The notes beneath the pieces are model-generated. The model did not search any database. It saw only the letters and a list, made by a program, of their open reading frames with translations, and had not been told where the DNA came from. Both the position numbers and the translations under genes were made by a program. Of a stretch of DNA of 48,412 nt, positions 41,786-48,412 are shown piece by piece (positions within the stretch are counted from its first letter, which is position 1; each line of letters starts with the position of its first letter). The DNA comes from a candidate division WWE3 bacterium (lineage in GTDB: Bacteria; Patescibacteriota; WWE3; JAUXAW01), in assembly GCA_030619715.1 (NCBI GenBank), contig JAUXAW010000005.1, forward strand, positions 1 through 48,412, written 5' to 3'.

Positions 41786-42630
41786 AATTACTTTTGATAG
41801 GGGCTTCAGGTTATATTGGTTCGAGCTTATATAGTCAATTGTCTCAAAACCATCAAGTAATTGGAACACATTATAAACATAATGAAAGACGTCCAAATTC
41901 AGTTTTATTAAATTTGAATAACCCAAGAAATATTTCAGATGTATTACGACAGGAGGTTCCTGATATTGTTGTTCACGTAGGAGGATTAACAAGTGTAAAC
42001 TATTGTGAAAGAAATAAAGAAGAAGCAACAAGAGTAAATACAGATGCAACTAAATCTATTATTGACAATTTTGATGGAAAGGTTGTTTATATCTCAACTA
42101 ATTACGTATTTGATGGTTCAAGAGGGGATTATACCGAATCTGATTCTACTAATCCTATAAATCATTATGGTTTAACCAAATCTCAAGCAGAGGAAATAAT
42201 CTTAGGAAAAACCAATAATTTAGTAATTAGATTTGGGTCAGTGTATGGGTACAATCCTCAAAATAATAAATTCTTTAATCGCTTTTTTGAAAGTGGTAAA
42301 CCTAAAAAAGAAATTGATGGCTGTCCAGAATTAATATTATCACCCACATATTTAGGAGATGTAGTCAACAATTTTGAAAGATTCCTTGAATATGATGGGA
42401 TTATACATTTTACAAGTGGCTCTCCCCTAAGTGAATATGACTTCTTTGCAGAAATAGGTAAAAGATTAGATTTGGGATTTGTAGTTAATGTTGTGTCATT
42501 TGATGAAATATGCAGAACTGCTGAAAGACCTCGTAATGCCACTCTTTCAACCGAAAGAGATTTGCCTTTTGTCAGAACTTCATTAGATGATTCTTTAAGA
42601 GATCTACGTAAGGTTCTCAAAAACCTGTAA
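41782..42630 (+). CDS. RmlD-like NAD(P)-dependent sugar reductase, in AT-rich insertion
   Basis: The 282 residues form an extended short-chain dehydrogenase: LLIGASGYIGSSLYSQL, VHVGGLTSVNYCERNKEEATRVN, the serine in YISTNYVFDGSRGDYTE and the active-site YGLTK. This matches dTDP-4-dehydrorhamnose reductases (RmlD), which finish deoxysugar synthesis. No rmlA, rmlB or rmlC is nearby. It is translationally coupled to the radical SAM gene and equally AT-rich. Confidence 0.85.
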   Translation: MKLLLIGASGYIGSSLYSQLSQNHQVIGTHYKHNERRPNSVLLNLNNPRNISDVLRQEVPDIVVHVGGLTSVNYCERNKEEATRVNTDATKSIIDNFDGKVVYISTNYVFDGSRGDYTESDSTNPINHYGLTKSQAEEIILGKTNNLVIRFGSVYGYNPQNNKFFNRFFESGKPKKEIDGCPELILSPTYLGDVVNNFERFLEYDGIIHFTSGSPLSEYDFFAEIGKRLDLGFVVNVVSFDEICRTAERPRNATLSTERDLPFVRTSLDDSLRDLRKVLKNL

Positions 42631-42743
42631 CAAAATTTGGGTCGGAATAGAGCTTGTCCCGTATGAAGCCGTTTAATTGGCTTACAATTAAGCGAAACGA
42701 GCAACGCTAAAAAATTCGGTTAACCTGCGACTTTATCGTCGGA

Positions 42744-42756
42744 GGCGGGACAAAAA
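42744..42756. repeat. Right 13-bp inverted repeat GGCGGGACAAAAA of the insertion
   Basis: It is the exact reverse complement of 40472-40484. Both are half of the palindrome seen complete at 2964-2983. Confidence 0.7.
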
Positions 42757-42837
42757 TTGAGTTTAACGTTCGCGTGTGTGAGAAGTTTCGCACACATTCT
42801 TACCTTCATCAATTGAAGTGTGCGAGATTTGGGTGAG

Positions 42838-42879
42838 AGAAAAAGTGCTTCCGCTAAAAATTATCTACGCACTTTTTCT
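42838..42879. terminator. Bidirectional-type terminator hairpin
   Basis: AGAAAAAGTGC pairs perfectly with GCACTTTTTCT. A-rich and T-rich arms on both sides would allow termination in either direction. Confidence 0.65.
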
Positions 42880-43014
42880 TGAGCCTCATATACTTTGTTA
42901 TGCGATGTAAAATTTACTTTCTTTGATCAACAAAACCTCCAAAAGGGAAGGATCTAAATGTATAAGCAGTAACAAAAGACATAGGACAATTATAAACAAT
43001 ATACGCCAGCATCA

Positions 43015-43098
43015 CTAGTATATGCTATCATTAGCCCTATGAGTGGGGCCTAGAAAATCTTGGGGTTGTATTTTGGGGTGTGGAGGGTGGGGTTGGCG
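43015..43098. repeat. ruvX-derived direct repeat, copy C
   Basis: It matches 40303-40386 at 74 of 84 positions. It contains the extended -10 box TGcTATCAT and the ATG at 43039. Confidence 0.85.
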
Positions 43099-43452
43099 GT
43101 GTCGAGAGGTCAGCTAGCCGAACCTCTTTCTATTGTTGAGGTTACCAACCAGAACTCCGCTGTTGAGGAGATCGCTAAGACTTGTCAGCGAGAGAAAATC
43201 GAGGAGATTGTTCTCGGATTGCCGCTCGACTCCGACGGCCAGGTCGGTCCCGCGGCGCAAAAGGTAAAAGAGTTTGGTCAGAAATTAGCTAAAAGAACTG
43301 GATTAGAAATTATCTTCTGGGATGAGACCTTGACAAGTGAGGAAGCTTTGGCCAAAATGGTTGAGGCCGGTCGACCGCGGCAAAAACGTCGTCATTTGGA
43401 TGATGTAGTTGCTGCCCTGATCTTGCAAGAATATTTGGACTCGCAACGATGA
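43039..43452 (+). pseudogene. ruvX: ruvX copy C: gene body with damaged N-terminus
   Basis: ATG 43039 reads MSGA and then TAG at 43051. Translation could only use TTG 43060, giving 130 residues. From 43099 on the body is intact: LAEPLSIVEV, EIVLGLPLDSDGQVG, FWDETLTSEEAL and RRHLDDVVAALILQEYL. The conserved GVDFGERR reads GLYFGVWR, so the N-terminal catalytic aspartate and the next charged residues are lost. In the intact family the protein is a Holliday-junction resolvase-like RNase H fold needed for 16S rRNA maturation. The stop overlaps mltG by 4 bp. Confidence 0.82.
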
Positions 43453-44444
43453 AGAAAAAACTGCTGCTTCTCATAACTCTTTTGATAACCATCCCCCCCG
43501 TTGCGTACTCCTATTATAATTATGCTCTCAATCTGCCCGGTAGCTCCGATGAGACGCCGGTTAACTTCGCCGTTGAGCAAGGTCAGAGTGTTGAGGAGAT
43601 TGCTAAGAATCTTGAGAGTGGGGGTTTAATCCGTTCAGCCGCTCTTTTTCGACTCTACACCGTTCTCTCAGACCTTTCGTCAAGTCTGCAGGCCGGCGAA
43701 TACCAAATCCCCCAAAATCTTAATCTCAAAGAAGTTGCCGACCTTTTGCGGCACGGAACGTTTGAGGAACGGCTGACTTTTATTGAGGGGTGGCGTCGCG
43801 AGGAAATGGCAAACGAAATATCAAAAATCAAAACTCCCGCCAGGAGGGCGGGCAGGCAAAACTCAAATCTGAACGCGGTGGATTTTCTACGAGAATCGGA
43901 GGGGTTGGAGGGCTATCTTTTTCCGGATACCTATTTCGTGTCAAAAGAAACGACCGCAGAAGACTTAGTTAAAATGATGAGAGAAAACTTTGAAAATAGG
44001 ATTAAGGAGGATGAGGTGGATTTACAGGGACTAACTTTGGACGAGGTTGTCAACATTGCCTCGATTGTTGAACGTGAGGTTCGGTTGGCTGAGGATAAGC
44101 CAATTGTGGCCGGAATCTTAATCAAACGCTTCTTAAATGGTTGGGCGCTGCAGGCCGATGCGACAATTCAATATGCCCTCGGCTATCAGAATGACAAGGA
44201 GGGGTGGTGGAAGAAAAACCTCATTTTGGAAGATTTAGAAATTGATTCTCCCTACAACACCTACGAAAACCCCGGCCTCCCTCCAGCCCCCATTTGCAAT
44301 CCCGGCCTGGAGTCCCTCGAAACCGCTCTCAACCCCACCGAAACGGACTACTGGTACTATGTCTCCGACTCCGAAGGTCAGACGCACTTTTCCGTCACCA
44401 ACGAAGAACATAATGAGAATGTAGCGAAGTATCTGGAGAGATAG
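43449..44444 (+). CDS. mltG: Endolytic murein transglycosylase MltG (YceG-like)
   Basis: The 331 residues have an N-terminal transmembrane helix (LLLITLLITIPPVAYSYYNY), a LysM-like part (FAVEQGQSVEEIAKNLESGGLIRS) and the catalytic region with EGLEGYLFPDTYF, NIASIVEREV (catalytic Glu), LQADATIQYALG, DSPYNTYENPGLPPAPICNPGLES and THFSVTNEEHNENVAKY. It cuts nascent glycan strands at the membrane. A repeat-derived insertion (TPARRAGRQNSNLN, near residues 130-140) interrupts a normally conserved region. The ATG overlaps the ruvX stop, the common ruvX-mltG pair. Confidence 0.93.
   Translation: MKKKLLLLITLLITIPPVAYSYYNYALNLPGSSDETPVNFAVEQGQSVEEIAKNLESGGLIRSAALFRLYTVLSDLSSSLQAGEYQIPQNLNLKEVADLLRHGTFEERLTFIEGWRREEMANEISKIKTPARRAGRQNSNLNAVDFLRESEGLEGYLFPDTYFVSKETTAEDLVKMMRENFENRIKEDEVDLQGLTLDEVVNIASIVEREVRLAEDKPIVAGILIKRFLNGWALQADATIQYALGYQNDKEGWWKKNLILEDLEIDSPYNTYENPGLPPAPICNPGLESLETALNPTETDYWYYVSDSEGQTHFSVTNEEHNENVAKYLER
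43819..43866. repeat. Heptamer-like and CCCGCC/GGCGGG composite repeat inside mltG
   Basis: TCAAAAA and ACTCAAA-type units surround a CCCGCC...GGCGGG palindrome (43836-43852). The insert stays in frame and codes for KIKTPARRAGRQNSNLN. Confidence 0.75.
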
Positions 44445-44544
44445 ATCCGGAGTAACTCAACCCAGCGGCTCTTGGTCGGAATCTTTTTAGTCGTTGCAAA
44501 TTTCCCCTACCCACACCCCCTCGGCCCAAGACCAAACTTTGGTA

Positions 44545-44550
44545 TATAAT
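44545..44550 (+). promoter_or_regulatory. -10 box of the swivel-domain array
   Basis: A perfect TATAAT lies 6 nt before GTG 44557, so transcription would start at or next to the start codon. No -35 is clear. Confidence 0.55.
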
Positions 44551-44556
44551 TGAAGT

Positions 44557-46014
44557 GTGGAAATGAACAAAAAGAAAATCAAATGGCAAAAAATAGTTAG
44601 AAGAAGGCTTGTTCCCCTCCCATCTTCTGTCCACTGCGAAGGTTGGACCATTAACATCAAAAAGTATGCTGGCGTGGGCCTTAACACCAACCTTGCTGGC
44701 GGTACCCTTCCTCAACAACTGGCGGTAGACTCGGAGAAGTTAATCGCGCTCGGGAAAAGGATTCACGAAAAAATAAAACGTGATCCAAAATTTGTTGAGC
44801 AACATATCAAAGATTGTTACCAAGCTTGTGAGGCCTTTGTTGAAGCAGGAAAAAATGCCGCCTCTGGTGAGCTGACTTCGCTTGATTTGTCCCAGTTGTT
44901 GGAAAGGTTCCAGAAAGTTTTGGAGCCCTGGAAACATTTCGCCATCTTTTTGTACATTCCCCATGCTGTCGAGAGTGTGCTTGGTGCTGAACTCGAGAAG
45001 CTCTTTGGAGAGCAAAATACTGGAGAAGTTAAGTATTCAGACCTTCTTGTTGCGCCCAAGTATCCAGAATCAACAATTGAGCAACATGAGTTAACTTATC
45101 TGGCAAAAGAGATTGAAGATGGAGAGATTAAGGATTATAGCAAGCTCCTTAGAAGACACCACCGAAAATATTGCTGGCTCTCCGTGTATGAAAATGACGA
45201 ACAACCCTTTACTTTGCAGGATTTCCAAAAGCGTCTTAAGGGACTTTTAAACTCTGACCTTAGAAAAAGAATTGGGGAGATTGAAGAGGGGAAAAAGCAA
45301 ATCAAAAAGGTAGATCGGCAAATCAAAACACATCTCAAAGGAGAGCTCCTCTCACTCCTGACCATCCTAAGAGAATACATCTTCCTTCGCTCTTACCGAA
45401 CGGAAATGATGCGAAAGGCAATGTTTAATTCCCAACCCCTTCTTAAAGAGATAGCCGAGAGAGCGAATCTAACGCTCAGTGAACTTTGTCATCTTACCGA
45501 GGGAGAAGTCGTTGGGTTTCTTAAAAATAGAACACTAGTCCCGAAAGAGGAAATTCAGGAGAGAATGAAAGCTTGGGCCATTCTTGAGGTGGAGGGATCC
45601 TACAGTTTCTACTCTGGTGAGGAAGCAATCAAGGTGGTCGAGGAAGCTTTTGGTAGAAAAGGTGACCCCTCAACCCTAAACGAGGTCACCGGGACAGTTG
45701 CTAGTCTCGGCCGCGCTCAGGGTAAAGTTCGGATAATTTTGGACAAAAGAAGGGCTCACGAGCTGCAAAAAGGCGAGGTTCTCGTAGCGGTGATGACCCA
45801 ACCCGAATATATGGTCGCTATCGAAAGATGTATCGCTATTGTTACCGACGAGGGTGGGGTTTTGTGCCACGCGGCGATTGTTTCTCGAGAGATGAATATT
45901 CCCTGCGTCATCGGTACTGAAGTTGCAACCAAAGTTTTCAAGACCGGAGATTTAGTCGAAGTTGATGCAGGGAAAGGAATTGTGGGGAAGTTGGAAAAAG
46001 AATACTTAGGATGA
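44557..46014 (+). CDS. Protein with C-terminal PEP-utilizing mobile (phosphohistidine) domain, copy 1
   Basis: The 485 residues (GTG 44557; ATG 44563 is possible) have an N-terminal helical part of about 370 residues, with KYCWLSVYENDEQPFTLQDFQKRL and LREYIFLRSYRTEMM. A PEP-utilizer swivel domain ends the protein: GTVASLGRAQGKVRIILD, then TDEGGVLCHAAIVSREMNIP with the phospho-accepting His near 438. In PEP synthase or rifampicin phosphotransferase this domain shuttles phosphate between an ATP-grasp and a second site. No ATP-grasp is present here. It is the first of three tandem relatives and overlaps the second by 4 bp. Confidence 0.8.
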   Translation: MEMNKKKIKWQKIVRRRLVPLPSSVHCEGWTINIKKYAGVGLNTNLAGGTLPQQLAVDSEKLIALGKRIHEKIKRDPKFVEQHIKDCYQACEAFVEAGKNAASGELTSLDLSQLLERFQKVLEPWKHFAIFLYIPHAVESVLGAELEKLFGEQNTGEVKYSDLLVAPKYPESTIEQHELTYLAKEIEDGEIKDYSKLLRRHHRKYCWLSVYENDEQPFTLQDFQKRLKGLLNSDLRKRIGEIEEGKKQIKKVDRQIKTHLKGELLSLLTILREYIFLRSYRTEMMRKAMFNSQPLLKEIAERANLTLSELCHLTEGEVVGFLKNRTLVPKEEIQERMKAWAILEVEGSYSFYSGEEAIKVVEEAFGRKGDPSTLNEVTGTVASLGRAQGKVRIILDKRRAHELQKGEVLVAVMTQPEYMVAIERCIAIVTDEGGVLCHAAIVSREMNIPCVIGTEVATKVFKTGDLVEVDAGKGIVGKLEKEYLG

Positions 46015-47495
46015 GCGAATACCAAAATTGGCACAGATTAGTTGCCCGCAAAGCCGCTGTTCTTCCATCGGAAAACATAATGATGGGGTATCTCCACGCC
46101 TCGTTCAAAAATCTCCTTGATGTCGACTGTGAGTTTTCGGGATTTAACTATATCAATTATGGAGCCTATGTCCGAAAGCAAGATTTTTTCGCTTTCGTTA
46201 GTAAAGTTCAAGAGAAAGTCAAAAAAGACCCAAAATTTATCCGGTGGGTGATCAAGCGAAATTACGAGCAATGTGAAAAACTTCTCAAGGCGGCTAAGAT
46301 TAATACTTCTGAACTGAAAAAGAAACGGGACAAAGAACTAGAGGTACTCCTCCAAAAATACATTGACGAATTCCACAACATGGGACCATTTTGGGCCGTT
46401 CCCTTCGCCGTTGAGAAAATTGGCACAAATGTTATCTCCGAGGAACTGAAAAAGAAGATCGGAGAAGAAAACAAAGACAAATTCAGGGACCACTTTCTAA
46501 TTCTGACCTCTCCCTCAAAAGAGGGTTATGTTGGTCGGGAACAACGGGAGTTTCTCCAATTGATAGTTGAGATTAAGAAATTAGGTTATTCTTTAGATGA
46601 TCCCAAATTAAAAATGGTGCTGAAGAAAAATGAAGGGTTGTGGGAGAAGATCAACGCCCATGTTTCCAACTACGCTTGGCTAAACGTTCAATACATGATC
46701 GGCGATCCGTGGACAGTTGACGATTTCTTTTTGCGTCTCGGACACACCCCTAATCCCGAAGAAAAACTCAAAGAGCAAGAGGAGAGCAGAGCGAATACCG
46801 AACGAGATGTTCAAGAAGTGATCAAGAAGCTTAACCTCTCAAAAGAAACGGTGGAAGTCGTTGATGCGATAAGAGAGTATGTTTTTCTCCGCACCCACAG
46901 AAAAGATATTACCACCCTCGGAGATTATAAAATCCGCCCCCTGTTGGTAGAGATCGGTAGAAGATTTGGATTTTCTTTTGAGGAGATAACCTACCATTTG
47001 GTCGAGGAAATTTATGATCTTCTTCTGGGTGGGAAAAAACTAAAGAAGGCAACCATTAAAGGGCGTATGGACGATTTTGCCATTTTGGCGAATAAAAAGA
47101 GTGTCAAGGTAATTACCAAAAAGGCATTAGAAGATTATAAAAAGGTTTGGGGCGAAGATATAATTAGAGAAGAAATAAAAGAGTTTCAGGGAGAAGTTGC
47201 CAGTAAAGGTTATGGTAAGGGTAAGGTAAGACTTCTTGTTGACAGAAAACTAATTCCGTCTTTCAAACAGGGAGAGATTTTGGTAACTACCATGACTACC
47301 CCCGACTTTGTTCCGGCGATGCGGAAAGCGGCGGCGATTGTAACCGACGAGGGTGGGATTTTATGTCACGCCGCTATTATCAGCCGAGAACTAAATAAAC
47401 CGTGTGTGATTGGAACCGAGATCGCAACCAAAGTTTTGAAGACAGGAGACTTAGTTGAAGTTGATGCAGAGCAAGGTATTGTGAGAAAGTTATAG
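46011..47495 (+). CDS. Protein with C-terminal PEP-utilizing mobile domain, copy 2
   Basis: The 494 residues repeat the architecture of copy 1: KKDPKFIRWVIKRNYEQCEKL, YAWLNVQYMIGDPWTVDDFFLRL, IREYVFLRTHRKDITT, and the swivel domain GEVASKGYGKGKVRLLVD with TDEGGILCHAAIISRELNKP, His near 453. The C-terminal 100 residues are much closer to copy 1 than the N-terminal part, so the swivel domain is the conserved element. The N-terminal helical part may bind the substrate (inference from rifampicin-phosphotransferase-like layouts). Confidence 0.8.
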   Translation: MSEYQNWHRLVARKAAVLPSENIMMGYLHASFKNLLDVDCEFSGFNYINYGAYVRKQDFFAFVSKVQEKVKKDPKFIRWVIKRNYEQCEKLLKAAKINTSELKKKRDKELEVLLQKYIDEFHNMGPFWAVPFAVEKIGTNVISEELKKKIGEENKDKFRDHFLILTSPSKEGYVGREQREFLQLIVEIKKLGYSLDDPKLKMVLKKNEGLWEKINAHVSNYAWLNVQYMIGDPWTVDDFFLRLGHTPNPEEKLKEQEESRANTERDVQEVIKKLNLSKETVEVVDAIREYVFLRTHRKDITTLGDYKIRPLLVEIGRRFGFSFEEITYHLVEEIYDLLLGGKKLKKATIKGRMDDFAILANKKSVKVITKKALEDYKKVWGEDIIREEIKEFQGEVASKGYGKGKVRLLVDRKLIPSFKQGEILVTTMTTPDFVPAMRKAAAIVTDEGGILCHAAIISRELNKPCVIGTEIATKVLKTGDLVEVDAEQGIVRKL

Positions 47496-47497
47496 AT

Positions 47498-48412
47498 ATG
47501 AATTCTAAAAAAATTACTTGGAAGTATTTATTAAGCAGAAGGTGGACAATTCTTCGTGATGAATTGTTTACAAAAGGATATGCGGGGCCTCTGGAAGAAT
47601 ATGTTGGAGCGCCGGGTAGGAATTTATTGGTTGTTAAAGAGGGGGAAAAACACACCCTCTATCACGGCCTAGAGAGTTTAAAGGGAATTTCCAAGGCTTT
47701 AGTTGAGAAACTAAAGGGGAATAAAGACTTTGATCAAAGGATTTATAAAGATTGTATTAGAGCTTGCGAAAATTTAGTTAGTGTTTCTGAGGATGTTTCC
47801 CGAGGGGCTCTTAATTCTTTGGAACCCGAAGAATTAATAAAGAGACTTGAAAGATTCATTGAGGCCTGCGATCAGTTTGCTCCGTTTTTAGCTCTGCCCA
47901 ATAATTACGAAATATATATTACTGACAAGATAAAGCAGTTTTTATTAGAAAAGGTGGGCGAGAGGGAGGTTGCGGAATATCTCCAAAAACTAATGAGTCC
48001 TAAAGAATACCCGTTTCAAATATTGGAGCAGATAGATTTGGCAAAGATAGCGCTGAGAGTTAAAAAAGGAGAAGAGACTAACCTAGATAAAGAGTTGAAC
48101 GACCATCTACAAAAATATCAGTGGCTCTCTTGTTACAATTTTGACGAAGACGAGTTTTCACTGGACGATTTCAGAGAAAGGCTGGATGTCTTGCTCGATC
48201 TTCCCTTAAAAGAATTGGAGAGTAAAACCGAAGATATAATCAAGAAGCTCGAACGAGACGACTTAGAATTTAAGACGACGGTAAAAAAGATCGATCTGTC
48301 TGGAGAACTGCTAAAGCAAGTGAAGCTGCTCAGGGAGTTTGTCTTCCTCAGAACCTACAGGATTGAAATGAACTCCCAATCGAATTTTTATCTTAGGCCT
48401 CTATTAAAAGAG
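47498..48412 (+). CDS. Third tandem relative of the swivel-domain proteins (truncated by window end)
   Basis: An ATG 2 bp after the stop of copy 2 opens 305 codons without stop to the window edge. The N-terminal helical part matches copies 1 and 2: FDQRIYKDCIRACENL, HLQKYQWLSCYNFDEDEFSLDDFRERL and LREFVFLRTYRIEMN. The swivel domain would lie beyond the window. The 2-bp gap indicates one transcript for all three. Confidence 0.8.
   Translation, partial: MNSKKITWKYLLSRRWTILRDELFTKGYAGPLEEYVGAPGRNLLVVKEGEKHTLYHGLESLKGISKALVEKLKGNKDFDQRIYKDCIRACENLVSVSEDVSRGALNSLEPEELIKRLERFIEACDQFAPFLALPNNYEIYITDKIKQFLLEKVGEREVAEYLQKLMSPKEYPFQILEQIDLAKIALRVKKGEETNLDKELNDHLQKYQWLSCYNFDEDEFSLDDFRERLDVLLDLPLKELESKTEDIIKKLERDDLEFKTTVKKIDLSGELLKQVKLLREFVFLRTYRIEMNSQSNFYLRPLLKE

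Larger units (their letters stand above)
42631..43014. other. Gene-free right flank of the insertion, rich in inverted repeats
   Basis: No coding region is seen. It contains TTGTCCCG (about 42655) with CGGGACAA (about 42746), the pair CGCACAC...GTGTGCG near 42790-42825 and a perfect 11-bp hairpin at 42838-42879. The final 100 bp are AT-rich without features until the ruvX-derived repeat begins at 43015. Confidence 0.55.

Noticed and set aside
42650-42830. Integron attC-like site downstream of the RmlD-like gene
   Set aside because: Inverted repeats are present but no GTTRRRY core pair with the expected spacing, and there is no integrase.
40327-43098. A diversity-generating retroelement, with copy B as template and copy C as variable repeat
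   Set aside because: Two of the seven changes in the coding part are G to T, not at adenines, the changes damage the gene, and no reverse transcriptase is in the window.

Overview
The window reads as a chromosome segment of a Patescibacteria (CPR) bacterium, most likely of the Microgenomates branch. The reasons are the compact gene order with 1-8 bp overlaps, the short AlaRS (573 aa) and MetRS (473 aa) without C-terminal extensions, DUF4012, FemAB, LemA/TPM and short RodZ-like proteins, an isolated pilM, and no amino-acid or fatty-acid biosynthesis. The taxonomic call is inference. Nothing looks like phage, and there is no CRISPR array, rRNA, integrase or transposase.

Layout. 1-7729 (minus): rmuC, a membrane protein, a UvrD/AddB-like helicase-nuclease, acpS and an acyl-activating/ACP/acyltransferase fusion. 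7751-12428 (plus): a small membrane protein, metG, a processive glycosyltransferase and a WecA/TagO-like phosphosugar transferase. 12433-13487: a self-contained one-gene cassette between 41-bp direct repeats. 13475-18104: a YdjM-like membrane protein, a UbiA-type prenyltransferase, rsmA and two FemAB ligases around a zinc-ribbon cassette. 18085-24327: an epimerase-DUF4012 fusion, a Wzz-like protein, RNase HI, a nucleotidyltransferase-like protein and rarA. 24333-29733: a PflA-like radical SAM protein, then a T-box leader, tRNA-Trp, an unknown Trp-free protein and trpS, followed by hpf, lemA, a TPM protein and an EF-Tu-domain-2-like protein. 29754-39571 (minus): DUF4349, a baseplate-J-like protein, pilM, alaS, an FHA protein, YtxH/DUF948-like proteins, rodZ-like and ftsK. 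39600-43452: the ruvX locus, broken by two AT-rich insertions. 43449-48412: mltG and a tandem array of at least three proteins ending in a phosphohistidine swivel domain; the third runs off the window.

Themes. Much of the DNA serves the envelope: lipid-linked sugar synthesis (wecA-like, GT2, UbiA, Wzz, DUF4012), peptidoglycan (two FemAB, mltG, rodZ-like, ftsK) and lipid scavenging (acyl-activating fusion plus acpS). Several housekeeping promoters put the -10 box only 6-10 nt before the start codon, so those mRNAs should be nearly leaderless. A second class of stand-alone genes of unknown role has strong Shine-Dalgarno sites, usually a longer 5' leader, and its own terminator.

The most unusual items are: (i) ruvX, present as three promoter-plus-N-terminus copies separated by foreign AT-rich DNA; (ii) a textbook T-box antiterminator directly upstream of a tRNA-Trp gene; (iii) heptanucleotide tandem repeats sitting in frame inside otherwise conserved genes; (iv) the tandem swivel-domain array.
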